DNA of 46,038 nt, taken from assembly GCA_012522185.1 (NCBI GenBank), contig JAAYKY010000052.1, positions 1-46,038 of the forward strand. The letters run 5' to 3'. This document shows, piece after piece, positions 27,174-35,728 of the stretch; within the stretch, counting starts at the first letter, position 1; each line of letters starts with the position of its first letter. Below the pieces are notes generated by a model. It was given only the letters and a program-made list of their open reading frames with translations, was not told where the DNA came from and searched no databases. Position numbers and translations under genes: made by a program. Origin of the DNA: Flavobacteriaceae bacterium (GTDB taxonomy: Bacteria; Bacteroidota; Bacteroidia; Flavobacteriales; Weeksellaceae).

Positions 27174-28150
27174 ATATCAGCAACCATCAGATTGCAACCG
27201 CGAACGTCGGAATGGTCAAATCTTCCCAGAATTTCAAATGAGCCGTCGGGATAAGTTTTCCCCAAATCATCGGTCGCGATAAAACTGCAAGAATTTAGAT
27301 TGGCTAAATCGATCAGATTGATTCCGCCCGTTTTTCCTTCGCCAAAAAAACTCAAAGGATCCTCGGTATCGCGAATCAGGACTTTCATCCAATTCGGTGT
27401 TTCAAACCGAGAATTTCCTTTGGAATAAGCCTGTGAAAGCAATTCGGTCATTCCGTATTCCGAGTGGATTTCTTTCACACCAAATCCTTTTTTCAGGATT
27501 GTATGCAATTCCTCGCGGGTTATTTCTTTTTTGCGGCCTTTCATGCCACCGGTTTCCATGAGGATTGTATTTTTCAATTCCAATTGATAATTCTCCACGA
27601 AATCCAGCAACGCAAAAGAAACTCCGATCAAAATCGCCTTTTGCCCTTGCTTGTCGTTTTGAATTAAATCCCGGTACAATTCTTCGTGATTGTAAAGATA
27701 AAATCCCCCACGACCCGATTTCTCAATCCAGAATTCGACCATATCGATCAGCGAAGAACCTTCCCTTTCCAAATAAGAAGGAAGCAATGCAAAAATGATG
27801 TAATCCTCTATTTCGCCATAAAAATGACGGAAACTTCTCTCCAAACTTTCTCGGTAAAAACTCAAGTCCGAAACCAAATGACGACTTGTTTGAATTCCGG
27901 TCGTTCCCGAACTTGTAAAAACCTTTTCAGTTGTTTGATTTCCTGAAATAATGGAATGCGATTTAAAAAAACGAATGGGCAAAAATGGAATTTCATCTAC
28001 ACTATGGATTTCGGCAGGATTTAGATTTAAAAATTGAATGAATTTTTTATAAACCTGATTTTCTTCTGCTTGAAACCGAAATACTTTCAAAGCCACTTCA
28101 TTAAAATCCTTCTGATTTTGAATTGAGAAAATTTCTTCTTTGGAAATCAT
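27170..28150 (-). CDS. LuxE-like acyl-protein synthetase / acyl-activating protein
   Basis: Adenylate-forming enzyme related to LuxE (acyl-protein synthetase), 326 residues. FTSSGTTGIQTSRH near residue 80 is the AMP-binding loop, and VKEIHSEYGMTELLSQAYS near 230 is the A5-like motif that closes the adenylate site. The late GGINLIDLANLNSCSFIATDDLG and GRFDHSDVRGCNLMV resemble the C-terminal part of the family. In Bacteroidota such stand-alone genes are not linked to luminescence; a role in activating a fatty or aromatic acid is plausible but unproven. The 3' end overlaps the convergent gene by four bases, with no terminator between. Confidence 0.8.
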   Translation of the reverse strand: MISKEEIFSIQNQKDFNEVALKVFRFQAEENQVYKKFIQFLNLNPAEIHSVDEIPFLPIRFFKSHSIISGNQTTEKVFTSSGTTGIQTSRHLVSDLSFYRESLERSFRHFYGEIEDYIIFALLPSYLEREGSSLIDMVEFWIEKSGRGGFYLYNHEELYRDLIQNDKQGQKAILIGVSFALLDFVENYQLELKNTILMETGGMKGRKKEITREELHTILKKGFGVKEIHSEYGMTELLSQAYSKGNSRFETPNWMKVLIRDTEDPLSFFGEGKTGGINLIDLANLNSCSFIATDDLGKTYPDGSFEILGRFDHSDVRGCNLMVADI

Positions 28151-28171
28151 CTGCCAAAGGTAAGGCTATTC

Positions 28172-30826
28172 TTAAAAAAGATTAAACCGGCACCCCAAAA
28201 CAATGTGCAAAGGAATCAATCTTTGGCGGAAATAAGTTTCGCTGATATTGTCCACAGTATATCTTTCTATGTGCTTTTGGTTCAGCAAATTATTCAGATT
28301 CAAATAAAAATGAATATTTGATTGAGCAGGTCGATAATTCAATTTGATATCCCAAAAACTAATGAGATTCTGATTCGTATTTCCATAATTTAAAATTTCA
28401 AAGCGGGATTCAATCCGGAATTTCGGACTGAAGGTGTAGTGAAGGTTCACATCAAAAAATTCGTTGCGATAATTGGCTTGAAATTGATTAGATTTAAATC
28501 GAATCCAATCCAGTTTATAATTCGCACGGAAATTTAATTTCCCAATCCATCCGGTTTTCCAAGAAATTTTCAGTCCGGTCGTTTCTTGCCGATTCTCTCG
28601 GAGATTCCCCTCGTTGATCCGATTACTAAATTCAGAAGCACCAAAAGAGCCTGTCAAACTCAGTCGGGATTTCAAAAACTGAAAAAATCGATAAATTTCA
28701 AGTTCTGAATGAAAGTAATAATTGTCCTTCATCAGAACATTTACTGTGTAATTAAATTCGGGTTGAATGATGGATTCCGTAGAAAAATATTCATCATTAT
28801 AATTGAACATCGAAAAGATTTTAAAGCCTTTGTTGACATTCCCTTTTTCATAAGAAAGGTTGAGATTATGCGAAGACAGTGCGCTGAATTTCATATCATT
28901 GGCTCTAAAATCCCGGTCGCCCAAATAAATCAAATTTCGGTACAAATGATTTTCAGAAAGGGGCGAAATTCTCCTTTGATAGCCCAAAGAAAGATTCCCA
29001 AATCGCATCCTTTCATAACTGAGATTCACGCCCGGACTCATGTAGAAAATTGAAGTTTCATCGCTGATTCCAAGCTGATTCCATTGGGTTTCAAAATAAT
29101 CCAAATCCAGTTGAAAGTCCAATTTCCAACGCCTTTTGAAAGGTTGGGTATATTTTATTTTGGAATAAAGATTCCAAATATTGAATTCTAAATCGTTATG
29201 AAATCCCTCTTGACTTGCCCAAACTTCTTGGTCGAAACTCTGCAATTGCGATTGAAAATGGTTCCGATTCCATTCCGAACCCAGCTGAATTTCTAAGTTT
29301 TGATCTTTTTTATAGTTTTTGAGATACGAAGTTTTAATGCCTAAAAAATTGGATTTATTTTCCAAGTTTTCTTGCACCATTTGAATGTTTTCATCCTGAA
29401 AATAATTCGCAAAAAAATCAGAAGACTCTGTAAATCCAAATTTTTGTCCGCTGTGAACAAATCGCCCAACAAACGCCAAAGCAGTAATGGAATCCAGTTT
29501 TTGAGTGAAATTTAGCTGATGATCCAATTTCACCAAATTTCCTTCGCCATTTTGTGGTGCATTCAATCCATTGAAAATAAATTGATTTTCATTTTGTTCT
29601 TTTTGGACATAAATTTTGTTTGTAAAATTGAGAGCTGAATTTTTAAATTGCTTATCCAACTCAAGTTTGGAAATCGAATTGTAGGAAACCAAATTCCAAT
29701 GTTTGGACTCTTCGTTAGTGAAATTAGTTTCGTCAAAATCAAAAACCTGAATGTTTTCTACGTAGCGATTCCTTTCGGTTTTGTTAAAAATACTAAGGAA
29801 ATGAACTTTAAAATCTTGGGGGAAATTTTGAATGAAATTAATCGCACCCAAATAATCATCGTTGAAATTATCACGATTGTCTTCCACCAAAAGTCCTATC
29901 GGATTGAGCCGTATGAGTGAAGTATTTTGCTGCAAAAGCTCGCCGACATTTTCCACATTTCGGCTATAAGTAGGTCGCAAAAGATATTCTACGCCTTTCA
30001 TTTCTTCCAAACCCAAATTATTGTAATTGAAAAACAGGTAAAACTTTCGGTCTTGTTTAAAGTTCATCAAATTGAGTTTAATTTGGTGCATTTGTTCTAC
30101 GTAGCTTGTAGAAGCCAGCTCAGCCGTACCGCTCCATTTTCCTTTTTCCTTTTCTTTCAGTTTTAAATTGATTACCTGAACGCCGCTTTTTTGAATTCCA
30201 CCCAAAATTTGGTTTTTGGAATAATCCTGAATTATTTGAACCGATTCCACAGGTTGCGACGGCATATTTTGCGTCAAAATCTGATAACCTTCAGAAAACA
30301 AATCATCGCCTTCGACCAAAACAAAGGAAACATCGTCTCCATTGACTTTGATTCTACCAGTATTATCGACTTCTACACCGGGAATTTCTTTTAGCAAATC
30401 CTCTACGCTCAATTCAAAATTTTTGGCATAATCGGTTGCCAAATATTCGACAGTATCACGCTTGCCGGAAGGATTTCCCACAATGACCAATTGTTCTAAA
30501 TCCACCGAATTTGACGTCATAAAAACAGTTCCCAGATCATATTCCGTTTGAGAAGGGTCGATGGAAATATCGGCATCCACATCGAAATAGCCCATTTTTC
30601 GAATACGGATTTGATAATCGCCGGGCTGGTTTAGTTTCAGCAGAAACAATCCTTCTTGATTGGAATTTCCAAAACTGGTGAGTTTTTCATTTTGAAAAAC
30701 CGTAACGATGGCGTGCGGAATCGGGGTATAATCATCGGTAAGCACTTCGCCTTTCAATGAGAAGTTTTGGCTAAACAAGTGCTGAGCGAAAAAGAAAAAC
30801 AAGAAAAAGCTTAGGTATTTTCTCAA
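28172..30826 (-). CDS. TonB-dependent-receptor-like outer-membrane protein
   Basis: Outer-membrane barrel of 884 residues. After a signal peptide (1-19, ending LFSQ) comes a carboxypeptidase-regulatory-like domain (SLKGEVLTDDYTPIPHAIV to about residue 105), then a plug-like region with SVEDLLKEIPGVEVDNTGRI and VLVEGDDLFSEGYQILTQNM, and a long strand-rich barrel ending LHIVLGCRFNLF with a terminal Phe. This matches the outer-membrane beta-barrel family next to GLPGLI genes rather than classical siderophore receptors; I saw no TonB box. It lies 24 bases downstream of the GLPGLI gene on the same strand. Cargo unknown. Confidence 0.85.
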   Translation of the reverse strand: MRKYLSFFLFFFFAQHLFSQNFSLKGEVLTDDYTPIPHAIVTVFQNEKLTSFGNSNQEGLFLLKLNQPGDYQIRIRKMGYFDVDADISIDPSQTEYDLGTVFMTSNSVDLEQLVIVGNPSGKRDTVEYLATDYAKNFELSVEDLLKEIPGVEVDNTGRIKVNGDDVSFVLVEGDDLFSEGYQILTQNMPSQPVESVQIIQDYSKNQILGGIQKSGVQVINLKLKEKEKGKWSGTAELASTSYVEQMHQIKLNLMNFKQDRKFYLFFNYNNLGLEEMKGVEYLLRPTYSRNVENVGELLQQNTSLIRLNPIGLLVEDNRDNFNDDYLGAINFIQNFPQDFKVHFLSIFNKTERNRYVENIQVFDFDETNFTNEESKHWNLVSYNSISKLELDKQFKNSALNFTNKIYVQKEQNENQFIFNGLNAPQNGEGNLVKLDHQLNFTQKLDSITALAFVGRFVHSGQKFGFTESSDFFANYFQDENIQMVQENLENKSNFLGIKTSYLKNYKKDQNLEIQLGSEWNRNHFQSQLQSFDQEVWASQEGFHNDLEFNIWNLYSKIKYTQPFKRRWKLDFQLDLDYFETQWNQLGISDETSIFYMSPGVNLSYERMRFGNLSLGYQRRISPLSENHLYRNLIYLGDRDFRANDMKFSALSSHNLNLSYEKGNVNKGFKIFSMFNYNDEYFSTESIIQPEFNYTVNVLMKDNYYFHSELEIYRFFQFLKSRLSLTGSFGASEFSNRINEGNLRENRQETTGLKISWKTGWIGKLNFRANYKLDWIRFKSNQFQANYRNEFFDVNLHYTFSPKFRIESRFEILNYGNTNQNLISFWDIKLNYRPAQSNIHFYLNLNNLLNQKHIERYTVDNISETYFRQRLIPLHIVLGCRFNLF

Positions 30827-30850
30827 TTTATGCTGATTAGTTTTAGCATT

Positions 30851-31624
30851 TTATTCCCACTCAAATTCCACTTCCAATTGATCTTCCCGAATGTTTTCTT
30901 TGGGGATAGGAACGCCCCCTTCGGGCATATTTGCCAAGGCGGCACTATACGAGTTTTCCAAAAACCTTGTTTCTCCTACAATCACTTCCCGAAACGGCAT
31001 TACCGTATATTTTTCCTCATCGAAAACTTGGGCTAAATTTTCCGGAAATTCTTCTTCCAGGTTCAGATGAATTCCCACCGCTTTTATGTGAAAATTTTTA
31101 TCGCGTGCTTCCAACACCAATCCGGGTAAACCTTTGAGTTTCCAGGGACCTTCGCTGAAGGGTAGATCTGGCGCAAACCAAACTTCCCAACTTCTTCCTC
31201 TGAATTGGAGACTGGCTTTTTGAACTTTAAAGCCCAATATTTCTTTGAATTCCTCTTGAATTACCCAATTATGAGACAGAATTTCTTCATGCGAAAGCAC
31301 CAACGAGATTTTATTTTTTTCTGAAAAATATTTCTTCTGAAATGTAAAACCTTGGGTATAATCAAATTTTAGAGGACTTGCTGTGATTTTTTGGTTTTTG
31401 AGAATTCCCTTCAAATCCGCAAATGCCCAATCCTTGTCCCAAGTGGTAGTTTCTCCGTTGAAAAAAGTAAAATAATAGGCAGATTCCTCATCAAAAACCA
31501 AGTGTTCCTGCACGCCAAACATGTACAAAGCCGGATCATCTGTTTCGTAAACGATATAGTTTAAGTTCTGTCCGTTTAAAAAACTAAAAAACAAAGCAAG
31601 GAATAGTATTTTGAATTTCCTCAT
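30851..31624 (-). CDS. GLPGLI family protein
   Basis: Exported protein of 257 residues with a signal peptide (to about 18, FLNGQ). The name-giving motif is intact, GPWKLKGLPGLVLEARD, at about 176-192, preceded by RGRSWEVWFAPDLPFSEGP. The family is confined mainly to Bacteroidota, has no known biochemical role and is usually encoded with an outer-membrane barrel protein, as here. The start codon lies 18 bases downstream of a perfect 28-bp palindrome, which would fold in the leader of this mRNA if transcription begins further upstream. Confidence 0.9.
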   Translation of the reverse strand: MRKFKILFLALFFSFLNGQNLNYIVYETDDPALYMFGVQEHLVFDEESAYYFTFFNGETTTWDKDWAFADLKGILKNQKITASPLKFDYTQGFTFQKKYFSEKNKISLVLSHEEILSHNWVIQEEFKEILGFKVQKASLQFRGRSWEVWFAPDLPFSEGPWKLKGLPGLVLEARDKNFHIKAVGIHLNLEEEFPENLAQVFDEEKYTVMPFREVIVGETRFLENSYSAALANMPEGGVPIPKENIREDQLEVEFEWE

Positions 31625-31642
31625 GGGGTATAGTAATTTAGA

Positions 31643-31670
31643 TAGTAGCGACAGGTACCTGTCGCTACTA
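31643..31670. repeat. Perfect 28-bp palindrome
   Basis: TAGTAGCGACAGGT is followed at once by its exact reverse complement ACCTGTCGCTACTA, with no loop base. It lies between a broken small gene and the GLPGLI gene. There is no T run on either side, so it is not a standard terminator. A binding site for a dimeric protein, a REP-like dispersed element or a recombination footprint are all possible. Confidence 0.85.
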
Positions 31671-31689
31671 AGATTAACAAAATTTAATT

Positions 31690-31947
31690 TTAAGGATCTA
31701 AACTCGTGTTAACATTGGATTTAACAACATTTATTATTAGACCACCGTTTTGCTCTCCACAATCCCCATTGTACCAATAGCTTGAGGAAGTACTATGGGA
31801 ATACTCACCATTAACATAGTGCCTTACAATTGTTGTAATCGTACAACCAATTAGATCTTATTCTACTGCAGGAGTTTCATCCCAAGTGTTAGCGAAAGAC
31901 CAACTATCTAACATGGCAAAGCCACATAGTAAAATAATTTTTCTCAT
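31690..31947 (-). pseudogene. Small secreted-peptide gene broken by an in-frame stop
   Basis: Reading the minus strand from ATG 31945-31947 gives MRKIILLCGFAMLDSWSFA, a signal-peptide-like start, and continues in one frame for 85 codons to TAA at 31690. Codon 30 is a TAA (31858-31860). Beyond it the frame stays open for 55 codons with two Cys (DLIGC and NGDCG), which suggests one recent nonsense change in an otherwise intact gene. The family is not recognised; short exported peptides near GLPGLI genes are common in Flavobacteriia. Not long enough on either side to show as a normal ORF. A sequencing error is the main alternative. Confidence 0.5.
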
Positions 31948-32126
31948 GATTTAATTTTTTAGTGTTATATAAAAGAAAAGAATTGATTAAGTTGGCGCCA
32001 TTATAAAAATTCAATTCATTTCAAACATAAACAAAAAATAAATAAAATCTAAATCCATAAGAGGTTAATTCACTATAAATGTACTAAATAGGACAAAGAT
32101 TCTGAGAATAATTGAGCCAAGACCAC

Positions 32127-33764
32127 TTATTTCCCCAAAGCTTTATTGGCCTGATACAAATGGTCGCCGATGAGTTCGTAGTTTTGGATCAATTCGGTAT
32201 AATAAAGTGCGCTTCGAACCGAAAGCTTTTCGGATTCAATAGCTTTGAGCAATGCATCTTCGGCTTTGTCAAACTTTTTATCGATTGATTTTTCGATTTG
32301 TTTGGCTTCCAATAAATTGACTTTCCCATTGGTTTCATTGAGGTTTTGAACCAAATTCGTCGTTGCCAAAGAAAGTGATTCTTGGAGTTCCTGAAGAAGT
32401 TCGCGCAATCTTGGGGTAATAAAACTACTGCTTTTCCTTCTTTCTTTGTGGATCGAAGCAATTTTCAATGCCAAATCGCCGATGTTTTCTAAATGATGAC
32501 AGATTTCAATGAGTTTATGGATATTGAGCGCCACTTCGCCTGTCATTTCATAATTATAAATTGAATTCAGATAATTTAAAATACTTTTTTCTAGATCATC
32601 ACCTTCTTTTTCCAAGGTATAAATTCGATTTCTTAATTCTTTGAGTTTTTCGTCATCACTTTCCAGGATCATTCGCCCTAAATTATTGATAATCTGTCGG
32701 GTGATTCCTGCGAACTTTACGATTTCACGATTGGCTTCGTACACATACATTTTGGCCGTTGGCCCAAAAGGTCTCCCGATTAATTTGAGCGAAGTTTTTT
32801 GAGATCCACTCAGGTATTTTCGTTCTGCCCAGTCTGCAATTGGATTGAGAAAAGGAAGAATCAAAAGCGAAGAAATCACATTGAAAAATGTATGAAATGA
32901 TACCAAAATGATTTCGTCATCTGCGGAAATCCATTTTTGAAAGACTTCGATAATCAGCGGAACGAAAAAGAAAAACAAAATCGCTCCAAAAAAATTCAAA
33001 AAGAAATGAAACCAAGCGGTAATTTTCGAAGCTTTATTTCCAACGGTAGAAGCAATCAGCGCTGCGGAAGTCGTACCGATATTGGCTCCCAAAACCATCA
33101 TGGCTCCGTGTTCGAGGTTCAAACCTTTCGATACCAAAACCGCTGCCAGCAATATGAAAGCACTTGAGGAATGGAAAAGAAAGGTCACGACAATCCCAAT
33201 GAGAACAAAGATAATCGAAGAGAAAAACGAAGAGCTTGTACCGTACCTTTCAATGTATTCTTGGAAAAATTCTTGATTAGAGAAATCAGGAAAAAATTGA
33301 TTTAGAAAATAAAATCCGATGAAAATCAAGGCGAGTCCTATAAAAAAATTGGCCCATTCCTTTAATTTTTGATTTCGGAAAAAATAGAATGTAACCGCAA
33401 TTGCAATAATCGGCAATGCGAAGGATTCAATGTGCCAAACCAAGCCCAAGCCGATGATCAGCCAGAGTTTAATTGTCGTTCCGACATTTGCTCCCACGAT
33501 AATGGAAAAAGCCCTTCGCAAATTGAGAAGTCCGGCGTTTACGAAACTCAGTGTCAATACACTCACAATGGAGGAAGACTGAAGCGCAATCGTGAATAAT
33601 TTCCCGGCAAAGGCGCCCGAATAAGGATTGCTCGTCATCCGGTTTAGGTAAGTTTGCAATTGACCTCCGGCAGAACGCTGTACGCCTTCACTCATCACCT
33701 TCATCCCATAGAGGAAAAGCGATACGGAGCCCAGAACGTTCAATACCAGCAGAAAGATTTGCAT
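32127..33764 (-). CDS. nptA: Na/Pi cotransporter family protein with PhoU-like C-terminus
   Basis: Sodium-dependent phosphate transporter of the NptA/PNaS class, 545 residues. The N-terminal 310 residues are membrane-spanning with the two inverted repeats marked by ALQSSSIVSVLTLSFVNAG and LFHSSSAFILLAAVLVSKG, each followed by a GAN(V/I)GTT motif. The C-terminal 200 residues are helical and PhoU-like (LEKEGDDLEKSILNYLNSI, KLIEICHHLENIGDLALKIA, YYTELIQNYELIGDHLYQA). The promoter shares Pho-box-like repeats with pstS, which supports phosphate regulation. Substrate is by family and promoter; some relatives act on other anions. Confidence 0.88.
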   Translation of the reverse strand: MQIFLLVLNVLGSVSLFLYGMKVMSEGVQRSAGGQLQTYLNRMTSNPYSGAFAGKLFTIALQSSSIVSVLTLSFVNAGLLNLRRAFSIIVGANVGTTIKLWLIIGLGLVWHIESFALPIIAIAVTFYFFRNQKLKEWANFFIGLALIFIGFYFLNQFFPDFSNQEFFQEYIERYGTSSSFFSSIIFVLIGIVVTFLFHSSSAFILLAAVLVSKGLNLEHGAMMVLGANIGTTSAALIASTVGNKASKITAWFHFFLNFFGAILFFFFVPLIIEVFQKWISADDEIILVSFHTFFNVISSLLILPFLNPIADWAERKYLSGSQKTSLKLIGRPFGPTAKMYVYEANREIVKFAGITRQIINNLGRMILESDDEKLKELRNRIYTLEKEGDDLEKSILNYLNSIYNYEMTGEVALNIHKLIEICHHLENIGDLALKIASIHKERRKSSSFITPRLRELLQELQESLSLATTNLVQNLNETNGKVNLLEAKQIEKSIDKKFDKAEDALLKAIESEKLSVRSALYYTELIQNYELIGDHLYQANKALGK

Positions 33765-33781
33765 AATTCGGTTTAAGACTG

Positions 33782-33817
33782 CAAAATTACGCTGTTCTAT
33801 GTAAATTGATTGTTAAG
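33782..33817 (-). promoter_or_regulatory. nptA promoter with Pho-box-like direct repeats
   Basis: On the minus strand TTAACA (within TGTTAAG, 33811-33817) and TTTACA (TGTAAA, 33800-33805) repeat with an 11-base period, ten bases upstream of TAATTTTG (33782-33789). The core GCGTAATTTTGCAG is identical to the one before pstS. The start codon lies 17 bases past the -7 element. Confidence 0.6.
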
Positions 33818-33868
33818 AATTTTATCTAAACCAACCTATTCCAAGCGTTTAGAAACTAAGAAAATCTT

Positions 33869-34606
33869 TTATTTAAAATACTTTTCGGCCTCTAAAACGG
33901 TTTCCGGTCGGCCGACATCGATCAGAGTTCCGCCGCTGTGATCAAAGCCCAATATTTTCTGCGTTTTCATTAATTCCATATACGTTTTCATGATAGAAAA
34001 TTTACCCGAGTTTGGCATCCAATCAAAAATCTCAGGGTTTAAGATGTGAATTCCACTGAAGGCTTTTTCGGTTAAACTCTTATTGGAAGCGAGAATTTCT
34101 TCTCCCGTATTTAAATTCCTCCATCCTTTCAGTTCAAGGTTTTCTTCGAATAATAATTTTCTTGAGCTCACACGATCCGACACGGCAAGTGTCACCAAGG
34201 GCTGATTTTGACGATGAGACTCAATGAGCTTCTCCAAATTTAAATCCGTCAGAATATCTACATTCATGACGAGAAAGTCTTTGTCTCCTAATAAATTTCT
34301 TGCTTTCACCAGTCCTCCACCCGTTTCCAAAACTTCTTGGGATTCATCGGAGATTTCAATTTTCACTCCGAAATTTTCATTTACTTCAAGAAATTCCCGA
34401 ATTTGATCGGCGAAATGATGCACATTGATCACCAATTCATTCACGCCAAAGGATTTTAAGTATTGGATATTTCTTTCCAAAACTGTTGTTCCATTTACCT
34501 TTACCAAAGCTTTGGGGTGATGGTCTGTGAAAGGACGAAGCCTTGTCCCCAATCCGGCTGCAAAAAGCATGGCTTTTGGGGGAGAAATTATTGTATTTGA
34601 ATTCAT
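33869..34606 (-). CDS. Sugar-1-phosphate nucleotidyltransferase (MurU/GMP-type)
   Basis: Activates a sugar-1-phosphate with an NTP. The 245 residues carry the signature AMLFAAGLGTRLRPFTDHHP with KALVKVNG, the metal-binding DILTD after LVMNV, ETGGGLVKARNLLGD and a short C-terminus ending GGTLIDVGRPETV. The last motif and the small size fit MurNAc-1-P uridylyltransferase (MurU) or mannose-1-P guanylyltransferase-like enzymes; no aminoglycoside-phosphotransferase-like kinase gene (the usual MurU partner) is adjacent in the window. ATG 34606 is chosen, with the motif starting at residue 12. Confidence 0.85.
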   Translation of the reverse strand: MNSNTIISPPKAMLFAAGLGTRLRPFTDHHPKALVKVNGTTVLERNIQYLKSFGVNELVINVHHFADQIREFLEVNENFGVKIEISDESQEVLETGGGLVKARNLLGDKDFLVMNVDILTDLNLEKLIESHRQNQPLVTLAVSDRVSSRKLLFEENLELKGWRNLNTGEEILASNKSLTEKAFSGIHILNPEIFDWMPNSGKFSIMKTYMELMKTQKILGFDHSGGTLIDVGRPETVLEAEKYFK

Positions 34607-34808
34607 TTAACTCAACTAAGTGAATTTATATTTATGGATCTTCCTTTAATACTAAAGATTTCAGACAAATTTAAAACATTTAAACCAAGCATTCTACGAT
34701 TGGATATATTCATTTTTTTTATAATTTTAACACATCTCTAAAAAAAAAAAACATAATCAACTACCTTAGTTTCAGTTGATTTCTTTAGGAGCTTCCCAAA
34801 TGCTCAAA

Positions 34809-34838
34809 AATTTCGCTAAATAAGTGAAATTAAATTTC
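34809..34838. repeat. Overlapping inverted repeats upstream of cas6
   Basis: AATTTC at 34809-34814, GAAATT at 34826-34831 and AATTTC again at 34833-34838 can pair in two ways, the middle element with either neighbour. It lies 30-60 bases before the -7 element of the cas operon, where an operator could act. The elements are short and AT-rich, so chance is possible. Confidence 0.3.
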
Positions 34839-34866
34839 AACGACGTATTTTGACGTTTCGGTTGCT

Positions 34867-34874
34867 TAAGTTTG
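34867..34874 (+). promoter_or_regulatory. cas operon promoter, -7 element
   Basis: TAAGTTTG is a perfect TAnnTTTG 20 bases before the ATG at 34895. TTTG at 34849-34852 is a -33 candidate but the spacing, 14 bases, is short. The element lies inside the TTG-initiated extension of cas6, which argues for the ATG start. Confidence 0.45.
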
Positions 34875-34894
34875 AGGTAGATAAATTAAAAATT

Positions 34895-35728
34895 ATGAGG
34901 TTTAAAATTACTATATCGCCCATTGTAAGTAGTTCAAAAACGATTCCTTTGAATTATCAGTATCCATTATCCGCTGCTATTTATCGTATCATTTCAAAAG
35001 GTGACGAGGAATATGCTAGCTTCTTACATGAAAAAGGGTACGGTAAGGGTTATAAATTTTTTACATTTTCGGATTTAAAATTCAAGTATAAAAGAGATGG
35101 AGACCGGATGCTACTTTTGGATCATAAGGTTGAATTCACGGTAAGTTTTCATCTTCCGGAAGCTTCTCGAACCTTTGTAGAGGGCTTGTTTAAATCTGAG
35201 AATATTGTGATTGCCGATAAGAATTCGAAGGTTGTTTTTCAGGTGCAATCTATAATTTCCTTGGAAAATCCTTTAAAGGAATTTTCCCCTCAGGAATTAA
35301 TGGAAGTCATCGTAAAGCCAACTTCAGCAATCGTGACAGGAATTAAAAATGAAAGAGGTCATTACGATTATTTACTCCCCGATGATAAGGAGTTTTTATC
35401 GAGTTTAATTTATGGATGGCGGAATAAAATCAGAGATGCTTATGATTTGGAAACTGCCGAACAGGCGATCCTGAGTATAGAATTGGAATATTATCAAAAT
35501 CCATTTCGTACGCGATTGATGCATATTAAATCCGACAGTCAAGCAGCGACAAAAATAAGAGGAAGCATAAATTATAAATTAAAATTACGCGCTGAGCGAC
35601 GGTTCATCGAACTTTTATTGAACGCCGGATTAGGACTCTATTCTGCGCAAGGAATGGGCAGTTTGGAAGTGGTGGGAGTCAATAAGAATAAAAAAACGAA
35701 ATATGAGAATATATTTGAGATTAACTAA
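34895..35728 (+). CDS. cas6: CRISPR pre-crRNA endoribonuclease Cas6
   Basis: Cuts the repeat RNA to release crRNAs. The ATG at 34895 gives 277 residues opening MRFKITISPIVSSSKTIPLN, the first strand of the N-terminal ferredoxin-like fold; an in-frame TTG at 34850 overlaps the promoter and is rejected. The family pattern follows: NYQYPLSAAIYRII, FLHEKGYGKGYKFFTFSDL, and the C-terminal glycine-rich loop GLGLYSAQGMG (245-255). His45 with Tyr21 or Tyr29 and Lys51 or Lys54 sit where the catalytic His, Tyr and Lys of Cas6 are expected. First gene of the cas operon; the end overlaps a second Cas6-like gene by 26 bases. Confidence 0.92.
   Translation: MRFKITISPIVSSSKTIPLNYQYPLSAAIYRIISKGDEEYASFLHEKGYGKGYKFFTFSDLKFKYKRDGDRMLLLDHKVEFTVSFHLPEASRTFVEGLFKSENIVIADKNSKVVFQVQSIISLENPLKEFSPQELMEVIVKPTSAIVTGIKNERGHYDYLLPDDKEFLSSLIYGWRNKIRDAYDLETAEQAILSIELEYYQNPFRTRLMHIKSDSQAATKIRGSINYKLKLRAERRFIELLLNAGLGLYSAQGMGSLEVVGVNKNKKTKYENIFEIN

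Larger units (their letters stand above)
34607..34894. other. AT-rich intergenic region between two divergent units
   Basis: Nearly 290 bases without a gene. It holds a minus-strand -7 candidate at 34666-34673 (CAAATTTA, reading TAAATTTG), a run of eleven As near 34741-34751, an inverted-repeat cluster at 34809-34838 and a plus-strand -7 element at 34867-34874. It separates the nucleotidyltransferase from the cas operon. Confidence 0.6.

Noticed and set aside
34850-34894. TTG-initiated 15-residue extension of cas6
   Set aside because: It spans the perfect -7 element at 34867-34874, and the Cas6 fold begins at the ATG at 34895.
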